Shown one piece after another: positions 16,365 to 37,700 of a DNA stretch of 64,000 nt. The DNA lies in NCBI RefSeq assembly GCF_029227915.1, contig NC_079883.1, positions 4,836,001 to 4,900,000 on the forward strand, given 5' to 3'. Within the stretch, counting starts at the first letter, position 1, and every line of letters begins with the position of its first letter. Origin of the DNA: Hydractinia symbiolongicarpus. Its lineage: Eukaryota > Cnidaria > Hydrozoa > Anthoathecata > Hydractiniidae. The position numbers and the translations under genes are program-made. The notes beneath the pieces were generated by a model. The model saw only the letters and a program-made list of their open reading frames with translations, ran no database searches and had not been told where the DNA came from.

Positions 16365-16389
16365 ATCTTTACTTGTTTCTGGTAAAGAT
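16365..16389 (+). terminator. 25-nt hairpin downstream of right-end gene
   Basis: Arms ATCTTTAC and GTAAAGAT (8 bp) around ttgtttctg. It differs by one base from the hairpin after the integrase gene (7659-7683). It lies 20 bp after the stop and touches the inner edge of the right terminal repeat. Confidence 0.7.
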
Positions 16390-16706
16390 AGACACACATA
16401 ACACTATAAATTATAGGAGACGACAGATGAGGGTGGGGAGGGACCCATGGGACGGGGATGGGGGCCAGGGGGACACGACAGGGGAGGGTGGGGATGAGGG
16501 CCCGGGGGACACGGCTGGGGAGGGGGGTTTTGGACAGATATCGTTGATTTAATGGATCATGCCCACTTATTTAACGTAAAGTGGTAAAGTGCACATGGAT
16601 TTTATCGACTCTTCTATCGTTGATTTAACGGGGATGATCCGTAATTTAACGTGGGATAGGAAACTGCTAAGGGGGTCTGTCCTAACATTGGGGTTTTCCT
16701 ATCTCT
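16388..16706 (-). repeat. Right terminal inverted repeat of the Polinton
   Basis: About 319 bp, matching the left end in reverse complement. It is longer than the left because a G-rich unit containing gggggacac and ggggaggg is present twice (about 16456-16525). The G-rich strand has many runs of three to six G and could form quadruplexes. Confidence 0.9.
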
Positions 16707-16711
16707 CCAGG
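16707..16711. repeat. Right target-site duplication (CCAGG)
   Basis: Matches 1769-1773; see the left copy. Confidence 0.85.
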
Positions 16712-17174
16712 AACAAAGAATCAACTTACAGTGGCCTTCACAACAGTGGTCCCTCAAGTAAAGTAACGTTATTGATTCACCTTGTTGACATTCAACCAAC
16801 AAAAATAACATCATCGATTATCTTCTATGATCATTATAATTTCACGAGATGGGATGAGAATTTTTTTTTTCTTAAAACTTTTTTTGCTTGATATTATTAT
16901 TTTTTTGTTTTTGTGAAAACTAGGGTTGGTTGGGCCCTTAGAAAAACTAATTAAATTGGAGTCCCATTAGCTTAGTTTTTGACCCACCTGGGGTCTATAT
17001 TTATCATGCGACCAACCATGTGGTTGTTTTATCAAGATTAAAGATAGGAAAATGTTTCCAGTCTGGGACAAGCTTCGAACTAACATTTCTTGACAAATAA
17101 AGTGGTTGAATTGATAGACTTTGTTTTTTTCTGACGCTAAAAGGTTCTAAAATGTTTCAAACAAAGAATTAACT

Positions 17175-17300
17175 TAGGATCTATATTATATTACCCGTAC
17201 ACGTCTGTCTGTCACGCAAAATAGCACGACACACGCAATGTGGTATAAAAAGGACGGGCGAACCCGTGGATTATTTCCAAGGGCAAACTAGTTGTAAAAA
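17175..17300 (-). repeat. Dispersed short repeat, copy 1 (minus)
   Basis: Contains, on the minus strand, atccacgggttcgcccgtcc followed by tttttatac, a cgtgtgtcgtgcta block and tgcgtgacagacagac. The same family occurs in plus orientation near 20601-20760 and 28085-28205. The cccgtgg / ccacggg pair can fold back. Unnamed, non-coding. Confidence 0.7.
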
Positions 17301-17557
17301 ATAAATAAAGTTATACATAATTTATAATCCCTGTATGTAATTGGGCGATGGCCGTATATGGGCGAACCCACTCTACTTGAATTTTTTTTAAAACGTCAAA
17401 TTTTACTGAAAACATCCACACTTTTAAAGCGCTTTTACTAAAAGTAGGAACCAACAGTTTTATGTGATCACAAGAGAACGACCAGTTAAATAGCAACTAC
17501 TGCTTCGAATGTGAAACATTTTATAATGTACACAACAGTTCATGACCCATTTTTCTG

Positions 17558-17596
17558 AAATGTTTATGTCTGGAGTGACACCAGACATAAACATTT
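17558..17596. repeat. Perfect 16-bp inverted repeat, 7-nt loop
   Basis: Arms aaatgtttatgtctgg and ccagacataaacattt with loop agtgaca. No gene nearby. Confidence 0.9.
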
Positions 17597-18867
17597 GAAG
17601 CTTTAGAAACCACACGCAAGAATTAACAAAAACAAAATTAATATTTTAAATAACAAACTAATATCTGAATTGTAAAGCATATAAAACGAAAAATACTATA
17701 CAGAGGAGAGTCCAAAACGATACATTGTTTTCTTGTGGTAGACGTTAAAGTTAGAATAAATTGAATGAAATAATAAACTGCACAGTTTGAAGGCATTGTG
17801 CATGAGAGATATCTCTACTGCCATTGTATTCACTGTTGAGGAATCCCTATCGAATTTTAGTTTATTGTTCACAGCGATTACACACTTCCTTCAACGCTTC
17901 CTAAAAAATTATTCCGCTTAATCAGATTATGTATTTGACCGAAGGATTTCAATTTTCGCCTTTTGAAGAATTTAAAAGAAATTCAGCATTATTTAAGTTA
18001 AAATAACTAAAAGATAATATCATTAATAAGAAAAAAAAACTTCTTTAATAACGAAATTTTCTTTTAGATAATAATTTTTATGATTCATCGAAGGTGTATT
18101 AAATATTATTATTAGCGGCCGTTCGACTTTCCGTAATTTAAGTTAATTTAAATATCTGTTTGCCCCACAAGTAATAACAAAGTTTGATTAACGAGTCTGC
18201 TTACGACTTCTTCGTATTCGGGTTGAAATTCCTTGCCGTACATTGTTGGACTCTGTATGTTCCTTACGCCAAAAGAGCAGCCCCTGTGCGGTGTACAGGG
18301 GTAAAGGAAATGTTTTTTTAAAAAAATTTTTTTGATCGCACGCTTTGCACGCGTAGAATTTTTGAGGTGTGTGATCTACCGCACGCCTGCCTAAATTCTT
18401 ACGAAATGGCCTGAGAAAATATACGTTTTTTTCTCAAATAGTTTCTGTTCAAGTAAAAGAATTATGCTTTTGATATGAACGTTTTTTCCCTGAAACGGGT
18501 TACATTTTATTTCAAAAAATGAACTTTAATGCAGAAACCACTATTTTCGTTCTGTTTTTCTTATTTATTGCCATTATTGCCTTTAGGCGAAATAAATAAA
18601 TAAATAACTTAAGTTGGTTAATTATCGCGAATTCCGCGAATTTTATTCATACTTTCAAAAATTAATCTTCGCGAAATCCATTTATTGGAACTCGTGAAAA
18701 CAAAATTAGCTAGTTAGCAGGAGCATAAAGTATCAGAAAAAAGCCATGAAACTAGGTGCCCTTTTATTTATCATATTTGATAGTTTTAAGGTTGTGAAGT
18801 GTTGTGCATAAAAATCACAACACCTTTGCGCTGCTGTTGCAACCTTATCTGGAGTAAATTAATAATA

Positions 18868-18990
18868 ACTGCTGGTTCTCTTGTGGTTACTTGAAAAACA
18901 GCTGGTTCTCTGGTGCTTACTTCTTAACTAGTGGTTCTCTGGTGGTGACTTCGAAATACTGCTGGTTACTGTTGGTTACACTGCTGGTTT
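18868..18990. repeat. Tandem repeat, unit about 30 bp, 4 copies
   Basis: The motif (g/a)(c/g)tggttctctggtgg followed by ttact recurs at about 18871, 18901, 18930 and 18961. Units are imperfect and contiguous, so this is not a spacer-separated array. Confidence 0.75.
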
Positions 18991-19177
18991 CTACTTTCAG
19001 TATCTACGCTTTTAATGGCATATGCAGTTTATATCAGCACCCTCATCAATAGAGGGTCAGCACTTTACCACTCCCTACAACATCCAACAGCTCACACAAT
19101 ATGCCATTGCAATACGACATGGCTTGGGTTAACCCCCATTACAGGGGTTATATCGTAAAAATTCACTCACCCATATT

Positions 19178-19254
19178 GAATCGCCACAAAGTGGAACCCT
19201 GGTTTCTCTGCACACAGGTGTGAGAGCTATAGCCACTAAGCTACAGGGCGATTC
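19178..19254 (-). other. tRNA-like element (pseudo-tRNA or SINE head)
   Basis: On the minus strand the ends gaatcgcc and ggcgattc pair perfectly like an acceptor stem, and a box A-like tagcttagtggc gives a D arm. The T arm (around gggttcca) has a shortened loop and weak pairing, and the anticodon arm is unclear. Better read as a decayed tRNA-derived element than as a working tRNA gene. Confidence 0.45.
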
Positions 19255-19798
19255 AATTATAATATTGACTGCATAAAATTGTATTATTACTGCATATTAT
19301 CTTATTAATAACAACTGCATATGTAGTCGTATATTGTGACTGAATAATGTATGCAGTAACGGTCTTCCATACCACAATGCTGGGGTTTGTTGATGAAGTC
19401 GTTATTCAAATTCAAGAACTATAAAATGGAAGAGAAACTCACCGCTGCGTGCAGTTGAAAACGAAACGAAAGGCGCTCGTGGTTGCCATGTTTTTTACTT
19501 GATTACCCAGGCAAAGTCTACTATCAATGTTAAAGCGCGGGCAAAGGTGGGCCGGCAATATGCAAGGCTTCACTTGCTAAATAATCTGGGAATGCAGAAT
19601 TGACTATTACTTTTAGTAAATGTGTTTAGGTTTTAGGCTAAGGTTTTTCGATCTGCGTGTAAAACGCGCATAAAAACCAAAATACACAAATTACAAAACA
19701 ACAGGCAGGTCAACAACACAGAACAAGGTCTTGGGAACCTGACACCTGAGCAAGCCTAAAGACGTACAGGACCTAAATAAAAATTTATTCATACAAAA

Positions 19799-28602
<8,804 letters not shown>

Positions 28603-28629
28603 TGGAAGAAAATGGCGAAGATGTAATTT

Positions 28630-28635
28630 AATAAA
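28630..28635 (+). promoter_or_regulatory. PP1 polyadenylation signal candidate
   Basis: AATAAA, 28 bp after the PP1 stop codon. It is the nearest canonical hexamer; others further on are possible. Confidence 0.5.
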
Positions 28636-31600
28636 ACCAAAAAAAAACCCATCCTGGAACTGTTAGATTGTGATGACATTTAGTTGTAAAGATACCACGC
28701 ATATTTTCAATGCATCGCGTTTATTTTTGACGCACAGCTTTGCTTGATTTTACCAGCCTTGTTTTGCGTTGATCTACATAAACTTTTGCGATTGAGAATC
28801 ACTTGTTGTGTGTTTCATATCATTCGGGTTCGATGTATGAGAAATCTTTTACTTTGTATCTTGTTTTATATTTTTACAGAAAAATGTTGTGAATCTTGTA
28901 GAGAATTTTGTGTCGTTGCTTTAGGTCAATCCTAAGTTCAGTTTCTCACGCAAGAAATTTTCCCGTACTCACTGTTCTCATTTCCTAGTTAAAAGAAAAT
29001 TACGTCGGGACTCCTAGCTATACTACGCTGATCTTTGTAAACAATAAAGTAGCGCTTAATGAGACTTTTAGTACTACGTCATACTACTTTGAAAGATAAT
29101 AAATTTACTTGTTGTTTTATAAAGTTCGTTACGTGCAAACTGGCTCAAATTTGTGCTGATTTCATTATTTTTTGTGAAATCCTGGTGAATGCATCTGTTT
29201 AAGAGAGAATAAAAGATGTTTTGAAAAATCGTACGTATCTTATAGAATTAGAAATTTATATGCACAGGATGTTTTTTCCCCATGCACGACTTATTGGTGC
29301 CATGTTGAATGTTCTGCGTACGACCGGCGACCGATGCTGATTGCGCACGTAAGCTTTCGCACTGCTAGTATTATGAAGCAAAGGTTTTTAATCAAACATT
29401 TTTGTTTTCTCATTTTAAGTTATAGCATTAAGAGGATTTTAATCGCTTGTTAAAATTGCAGATTGTCCAACACATACACAAAAATAAACACGATAAATGT
29501 GAACACGCTGAATTGATGGTTGTAGCTGATATTCTGCTATATGATTTTCAAAGTTTTAAGGAGAAAACTCATCTAAAGAACTTAAAATTACAAAAGTGAA
29601 AAACCTTTATTTTTCACACGACTTATTTTCGCGGATTTACCGATAATCCGCGGAATATGACAAAAGTGTCTCGTTAAATACAGCCTATTTTTTGTCTGCT
29701 AATTTAAAGTACCCGCTGTTTATAGTCTCATTTAAGTATTTCGATAGAAAACACGAATGGAAGACTTAAAACCCTTAAATTAGTATCTCATGGTCAATCC
29801 AGCTTAGTTTATGTCGTGCAACAAAAAACTACCCGCTAATTCCAATCCACTATTTAGAATCTTTTAGGAAGTATTTGACTATGGATTGCCGGTGTAATCA
29901 TTCTTCGTTCGTTAATTAAAGGTGTTCGCTTTTTCGAGTGTCCGTTACTCACAAAGTCAACTGTCATTATTCGCGAAATTTCGAGCTTGTGTGACACACC
30001 CAAGATGTCTTACAAGGCTCGCATGGATACAGCATATAATAGCAGAATTGTATAAACCTCACCCCAGGGCCTGTTGTCCTATTTTGCTTATCGGAAAGCA
30101 AAAAGCAACGCCGATAAGAGACAAAAGCCCTGGAAACGAGGTTGACTCCAGGGCGTCTTGTACATTAAAGTTCTACTTATCTTGATAAGACGTGTTATCT
30201 ATCGGTTCTACTATTTAGACAATTTTTTCCTGATCATAACGCTTGACTGCATTGGCACTTTGCGATATTAAGGAGTTCAAAACAAAGAGAAATTCTCACG
30301 GGAAATGCTTAAGGTGCTTCACGAATATTGCGTAAATTTGTGAAAAATATCTTTCAGTCCCAACCGCGAAAAAAAATTTCCGTGAAAAAATATTGTTTAC
30401 TGCCATCCTCAAAAGAGGAATGATGCGGGTATACTTTGTCCGATGTTTTCACGTAAAAATTGCGTATAACATGACAAACCAATCAACAGTTCTTTTAAAA
30501 TTTTGACGTTTATTTTCAACCGCGAAAATCTCTCCCAATGAAAACTTCAAGAAAATATCAAATCTCATGTACCACTAGGCACTGGGGCCGCGATGCGATT
30601 TTTTTAGGTGCTTGCAATGCGATTTTGTTTTATTGCAAGGCGCAAGAAAAATTGCACCTTGGCGCCAGCCATATTTTTCTGTTTTTCACGCGACATGCTC
30701 AATGCAGAAGAAATTTTAAAATGCTGCAACATGGCGTATAAGCTGTCTTCATCTGATCCAGACTTATGCTATGTTATGTTTTCTAAATAGCAACGTGGAC
30801 CCAAAGCTTAACAGTCTTATCAAAATAGCCAGAAAAAATTATGAATAGTTTTCATATGGCTACTTGAACTCCAGGAGACTGCTAAAAACGGTAAATGAAG
30901 TCGAGAGATGTATAGCTACAAAAACTAATTTATTTCTAAGATGATCAACGCCGTGAAAATAAAAAGGTGTAAAAAAAGTCTTTTTATAGAAATATATTTA
31001 CTCATATGCTTTACCACTGAAAATAACCTTATTTACAAGACTCAACTATTTAACGAACCCAATACAATTCAATCATGCACGCTATAACGGAGATGTGTAA
31101 ATATACATACGCGTGTTTACGGAGATAAGATAGTTACTTCCAGTCTGAATACTCCTCAAATTTTTTTGGAAAAAAATTTTCTTTTTAAAAAAAAAGCAAT
31201 TTATCTGCAACGGTACAAAAAACTCGTCTTTAAAAGAAATATGATGCAAAAAAAATTAACTTTTTAACGTTCGTGTAAATACGGATAAATACGGACAGTA
31301 TAAAATTCTATGGTTAACAGTAACAAAAAAAAGGTCTACTACCATATGAAAAAATATATATACTTTGGTCAGGTCTGGTAACGAAACAAAAAAAAAGCAT
31401 TTCATGCTAACACGTAATAACTTCGCCTTCGCCATTTCAAATTTGTTTTGTTGCATATAATGAAATACATTAGAACAGCTGACCAATCCTGAGTGGCACG
31501 GCGTTCGATCTAACCACACAGATATTACATAAACGACTTGTGTTTTTATATATACATATATACATTTCCTATAACTGAAGATAAAAGCTTTTCTTTATAC

Positions 31601-31720
31601 ACGGTATAAAAAAAACTACTGCTGATAGTATTTGTATCGCAATAGTGTATACTGAGCCATGAAATTCACCTCAAAAAGATAAAAAAAAAGAAGTCTAAGA
31701 AGGACAAAAATGAGCATGTG
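28636..31720. other. Intergenic region between convergent PP1 and Jagged genes
   Basis: No gene seen. A short inverted-repeat element lies near 30060-30155 (cccagggcc ... agccctgg, with cttatcgg / ccgataag inside), resembling small MITEs. Another fold-back with gcgatttttttaggtgcttgc lies near 30590-30680. The last 600 bp probably belong to the Jagged 3' UTR (minus strand). Confidence 0.45.
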
Positions 31721-34700
31721 TCATACATCTACTTCCAATGGCGCAGAATCTAAGTCCACACCAGCTTCATGCTGTTTGTTAGGTTCTGATATAAAAAGTT
31801 TATCTGCGACAACAGAAGTCCTGTGTAAGTCTTTTTTCGCATTGTCTTGTTTTTCAAATATAGCTGCGCCTAGTTCGTCTTGTTTACATTTCGCAGACGC
31901 ATCATCTATATAGAATTGTTCTTCTCTTTGTCGCCTGCAACGATTTTTAAAACAACATAGCAATACTATAAGTATAGCGAACAAGAGTGCTGAAAGAGAT
32001 GCCAGCACTGGGATGACGTATCGATTGTCTACAAAAATAACAATATTTAAGTTGAAATAAATTTGTATATGCAGCACATAAAAGATTCTCATTTAGTAAA
32101 AATGCTTACTTTTTTTGTAAGCCCATGGAGGTGTACCTCCATGGTAACTCAAATCATACTGTCTATGAACGGTAACGTTAACAGTTGCTTCGCGCAATCG
32201 AGATATATTTTTACTTGATTTTGGTAGTGACCGAAAATGGTGCGCTAACTCCATAGCAACTTGAACGGCAATTTTTTTGACGTAGATGGAAATAACCATT
32301 TGATTGGAATTGTCATCATAGATAATACGGGAGCATTGTAAACGAAGATCGTCACTGCGTGCGAACTTTGGAAGTACTTCCAAATATCGAAATTCTGAAC
32401 ACAGCTGTTGCAAAATAATACCCTGGAAACAGAAAGCGATTGTTAGAATATAAAGCTATTACATTATACAGGGCGTCTGTCCAAATTTAAGAAAGATATA
32501 CCTTATATTTTCATGACAATCATGCCTACTCACCCCAATGCTAAGTTGAGCTTGATCATATTTTGATCCTAATTTTTCCAGTAATGTCAACAAATTTCTC
32601 AATTTTTCCCCTACATTTTTCAAGGGAAGGCTACCTCACTTTTCCTGACCTGGCAGACACCATGCTGTAAGCATACAAAAGTAAATCTTAACACAATACC
32701 TTTGGTAACTTGGAGCTTTTAAAGTTAATGCTAACTTTAGAACAATCTGCAGTCAACTTTGAATCAGCTGTCTGTGGGCTGCAGCCACCATTCGACACTG
32801 ACATCGGCTCCCCACCACATTCGCCATATTTATCACATGGTGGAGTGATACAATCAAGATTGTGAACCGGTTTACAGTTGCAGCTACTTGATTTCTTCAA
32901 CTGAAAGCAGTTTAAACTACCACAGTACACTTGTGTACACTTAACTACACCATCATAACAATTACAAGTGTTACATTTCACATTCCAAGTGGCATTGTGA
33001 TGGTACACATTTGCACCGGATTTACACTGCTTCTTTGAAGTAGCAACTAAAATACATAAATGAAACAATAACACTTTGCTTTTCTCAAATTTATAGTAAG
33101 GTATAGTAAGTGCACGTTAACCTGCATATCAGCTTCCCCAGTACTACAAAAATCATATATGCGGCACAGGTATAGTTTTATTCACTAGTGTCTCACATAT
33201 GCACCCTTACTTCTATAAAAATGAAGTTGTTAGGTACCTTGGCAGTCACTTCCCACTTTGCCAGGTGGACATACACAGCGATATCCACCAGTGATGCTAA
33301 TACACTCTGCTTCTTTTGCACAAGGTTTCAATGCACAGTGGTTCACTTTGAATTGACATCGAGCACCATAAAAGTCTGGTGCACATTGGCAATGAAACCA
33401 GTCATCAATTTGTATGCAAGTTCCGCCATTGTCACATGGGCTACTTAAACACATTTCTGTTTCTAGAAAATAAAAAACACAAATAAAAATACGGAATCGC
33501 ATTTGCTGGTTAGTAAACACAAAATAGCTTGCCAACCTTTTTCACATTTATCACCATAAAATCCAGGTCGGCATACACAAGTGTACGAATAAGCTGCAGA
33601 TAAACAGGTACCACCATTTAAACAGGAATCTGCATGACAATGACTAACAGACTCCTGACAAGTTGGACCTTGGAAACCTTCCACACAGTCACAGAGAAAG
33701 TCATTACCAATGTCTCGACATTGACCACCGTGTTGACAAGGTTGAGGATCACAATGTGACACGTCTAGGTAGATTTTTATAAACATTAACCTCCAGTATA
33801 AAATCCAAATAAAATTAATGAACAACAATATTAAGCATTTTTAAAAATACATATATAGTTAACTTCTTAACTTACTAGACAAGCAGGTTTTTCCCTTCCA
33901 TTTTCCTTTACAGACGCATGCAAAATCACCAAGAAGATCCACACAAGTACCATTATTATGGCATGGTGAACTTGCACACTCATTCGGATTAGTCTGGCAA
34001 TAACGACCTTCAAACCCGCTTGGACATACACAATCATAGCCGTTCTCTACATCCAAACATGTTGCTTGATTTTGACACTTGTTGTTCTTGCAATCATCAA
34101 TATCTGAAAACAAAATAAAATAGATAAAAACAATAGAAATAAAAAATTAAGAATATATAAAGAAACAAAATTATACATATTTTTTTAAAAAAAACCAAAC
34201 ACGTAAGTAGATAAGATAAAAAGATTACCTGTTTGACATCTTTCACCTTCCCAACCAGGATGGCAATCACACCGGAATTTTCCATGTGATAAAGGCACAC
34301 AAGCACTATGTTCACTACACACACCGCTTGGAACAAGCTGACCCAAGGAAGAGTTACTCTGGAATATGGCTACCATACAGCTATTTTCAACTAATAAGAA
34401 AAAAACGAAGTTTAGAAGACAGCGAACTTGATTGAATAAAAAATTGTTTAAATCATGAATTACCTTGATGACAGCGCTTGCCATAGACACCTGTCACACA
34501 TTTGCAAACAAAATCACTTCCTTTAGATATGCAAGTACCACCTTTTAGACATGGACTCGATGCGCAGGCATCAACATACTCACAAGACAGGCCTAAACAA
34601 AAGCAGGAAAAATAATAAACACAGGGTTCCTACTCCTTCAAATTGTAGGAAAATTGAAGAGATTTGAGAATGTTTCTACAGTTTTGTTGGAATTATTGCT

Positions 34701-37700
34701 AAAAATAAAGGGGAAGGGGCAGAGGGGTAAATAGGATTTTCATTATATTATTTTGGATTACAAATCCAAGTTTGCTAAAGAATGCAATACTGTTGACTAA
34801 GTAGAATAATGCCTGGGCAATGATAGAAGCATTTGATCAATTGCAGGTATTTTTTAGGCTCTTTCAGTCACTAGGCTAAAAAATGCTGGCTGCGCATTCC
34901 AAAATATTACTGTAAGAGGTTATGAAAGGCTGGGCATAATTTAGACAATCTTTTAAATAACAAAATTTCTTAACAGAATTCAACTTCTGTTGGCCAGTTG
35001 TTCAAGCTCTCTTAATGCATATTTAATTAGAATATATACTTCCCAAACTAAAAAAACCCAGCTGAGAAGCATGCAAAATTAAACAGTAATAGCATTAATT
35101 TTCAATGCATTGCTGGTATAACTGGAAATGTTTTATTCTGTATTATGTAACAAAAGTTGAATGAATCGATTCCAAACAAAACCATTGCAACACACATCCC
35201 TGCCTTAAATTTTATTTCATTCAAGGTGCATACAAATGTATTAGTAATAACATTACTTAGCAATGGTAGAAGGGAACCACAAAAGACGAAATAAGAAATA
35301 ATTTATAAGGAACGTTGAGTATTTTTTTCAGTTAAATTCCATCTCTAACCAAAGTGCAAGACTTTATCTTAAACAACAATATAAAAGTTTTAAATCTTGG
35401 TGTCACACTTGTGATGTCAGAGCTTAAGGAGTATAGATTTCTTAATAAATAAATAAAGTCATTTGTGACAAACAAGTTTAAATAAAACATGGTTTCTTTC
35501 ACACAAGAACTAAAAAACCAAAAGAACATAATAAACTACTAATAATTAATGTTAAGACTAATGAGTAACTTCTGGTGCCAATTTGACTTTTTCTGAAAAA
35601 ATGAAAAAAATGATATTACCATAGTATCCTGATTGGCATTTACATTCAAACTTATTTATTTCATTGATGCAAGCCCCTCCGTTTTGACATGGCTGCGTGG
35701 CACACTCATCAATATTAACAGAACAAGTGCTTCCAGTATACCCTGGATGACACTGACAAAAAAATCCATTTAATTTATTGACGCAGTCACTGTCAACACT
35801 GCAGGGTGATGACAAACAGAAATCTGGACCAATTTCACAGTGCTTTCCAGTAAACTCAGGTCTAAATAAAAAAATTTCATACATAGGGACATGAATGACC
35901 TCATAAATATATACTTGCTGGCTTGTGATTACACAGGCGTTACAATTAGTATAATGTATCAGCCTTTTTAACTCAAATTTTTTCTGTGTCACCGTAAATT
36001 TGATAGGCATATAATAACTAGCGTTGATAAAGGATAAGAGAATTAGTGTAGAAAATACATTCTTACCTACACTGACATTTATATCCATCTACTTCATCAA
36101 CACAAGTGCCACCATTTTGACAATCAATATCCACACAATCATCAATATTAAAAGAACAATCAACTCCATGAAAACCAGGCTTACACAAACATGTATACGA
36201 ATTAATACCATCATCGCATTTGCCATCATTTTTACAAGGACTCGATTGACATTCATCCACATTAATTTCACAATGAACACCTTTAAATCCATTTTCACAA
36301 ACACACATATATCCATTTGGTCTGTCTATGCAGGTACCAGAATTTTGACAATGGACATCTTCACAATCATCTATGTCGTTTTCACAGTATTTCCCTGTAA
36401 AACCGTCTGAACAAACACACATTTCCTTACCACTGTCCAGTAAACATGTTGAATTAAATCTACAAATATTTAATTTGCAATGCATCTGTTTATTTTTAGG
36501 CACTGCACAGTCTTTGCCTGTCCATTCATCGGGGCAGGAACAATGGTAATCATTAAACAACCGCGAGCAGTTACCTCCATTTTTACATGGCTTATCCTGA
36601 CATTTGTTTACATGAGATTCACAGTTAATTCCGTAAAACCCCGTCTGACAAACACATTTGTATGAATTCACAAGATCTACACATTTTCCTTGGTTACGGC
36701 AAGGAGAACTTGCACATTCATTTATATCAATTTCACATCTCTTCCCACTGAATCCTTCAGGACATGTACATGTGTAATCATTGACAAGATCAATACAAGT
36801 AGCATTATTCATACACTGGCCAACACAATCATTGACATCTAAATAATATTGAAAACAATTAGAAAGGGTCAAATTAGGGAAAAAGAAGTGGGTTATATGT
36901 GAAGAATCAGTATAAATAAAACATAAGAACAAGATTTATAAAGAGCATATGAACATGACCAGCCTTTTCTCAGTAGCCAATGATTTTTTATTTTAAACCA
37001 AGATATCACTTACTTGTGCTACACTGTTTTCCTGACCAACCCGGTACACAAGAACAATGGTAATTATTAAACAAATCTTGACATCCATACGCATGAACAC
37101 ATGGATTTGATAAACACTCATTTTTATCTATAAATGGATAAAAAAAATTTTCTTTAGTAAGTGTTAATGTTAGTGAATGTAACAAATAGTAGCAAAAAAG
37201 GACGGAAAAGTTCAAACCTTGCGTGCAATTTGGTCCGTCCCAACCTCCAACACATTTGCAAGAGTAACCATTAACTTTGTCCACACAAACACCATTGTTT
37301 AAACAAGGATTTGCAATGCAGTCATTTATATCTATTTTAAAATAAATTAGTACAGGATTGCTTAATGTTGACTTGTATATTAAAAAGCATTGACTTTCAT
37401 TATGCAGGGTCAATATTATTAAACAGATTGCGATACAAAAGCTTCAAAACAAAGTAATATTTTATTTACAAAAACAACCATAAAGTGTCAAATTAAAATC
37501 TTACTGGTTTCACAGTTGCGACCAGTATAACCAAGTGCACACGAGCAAGTGTATGTTGTTTTTCCAGTGTTGTTACATGTACTGTTGTGGCTACATGGAT
37601 TTGAGGAGCATGGTAGAACCTCTAAAGAGATAGTGGTGTACAATAGTAATAATTTCATATTAATACTGGCAAAGGGATTAGTCAAAAGGCTCAAAACCTG

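Larger units (their letters stand above)
1774..16706. mobile_element. Polinton/Maverick element, 14.9 kb, both ends present
   Basis: Defined by matching ends (AGAGATAGGAAAA on both strands), flanking CCAGG duplications, and the Polinton hallmark pair of protein-primed family B DNA polymerase and retroviral-type integrase. A candidate capsid block is also present. Polintons are virus-like self-synthesising DNA transposons. Here the polymerase and integrase frames are open, the packaging ATPase is cut short, one SAP gene is frameshifted, and no separate cysteine protease is recognisable. The matched target duplication argues against deletion or rearrangement at the ends since insertion. The gene content resembles Polintons of cnidarians more than the fish type; that comparison is from memory of the families, not a search. 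Confidence 0.97.
16712..19798. other. Host DNA upstream of PP1; repeats only
   Basis: No coding gene seen. It holds a dispersed repeat (about 17175-17300), a perfect hairpin (17558-17596), a 30-bp tandem repeat (18868-18990), a tRNA-like element (19178-19254) and short cgcgaa inverted motifs near 18630-18690. The last few hundred bases probably include the PP1 promoter and 5' UTR. Confidence 0.5.

Noticed and set aside
18868-18990. CRISPR-like array
   Set aside because: Units are contiguous and imperfect with no spacers, and the DNA is animal.
19178-19254. Functional tRNA gene
   Set aside because: Acceptor ends pair well, but the T loop is short and no clear anticodon arm forms.
30538-30790. 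Overlapping 60-67 aa ORFs
   Set aside because: Sequence is a fold-back repeat, no domain, no splice context.
36024-36410. 128-aa + strand ORF rich in Thr and Ile
   Set aside because: Antisense of the Jagged seven-EGF exon.
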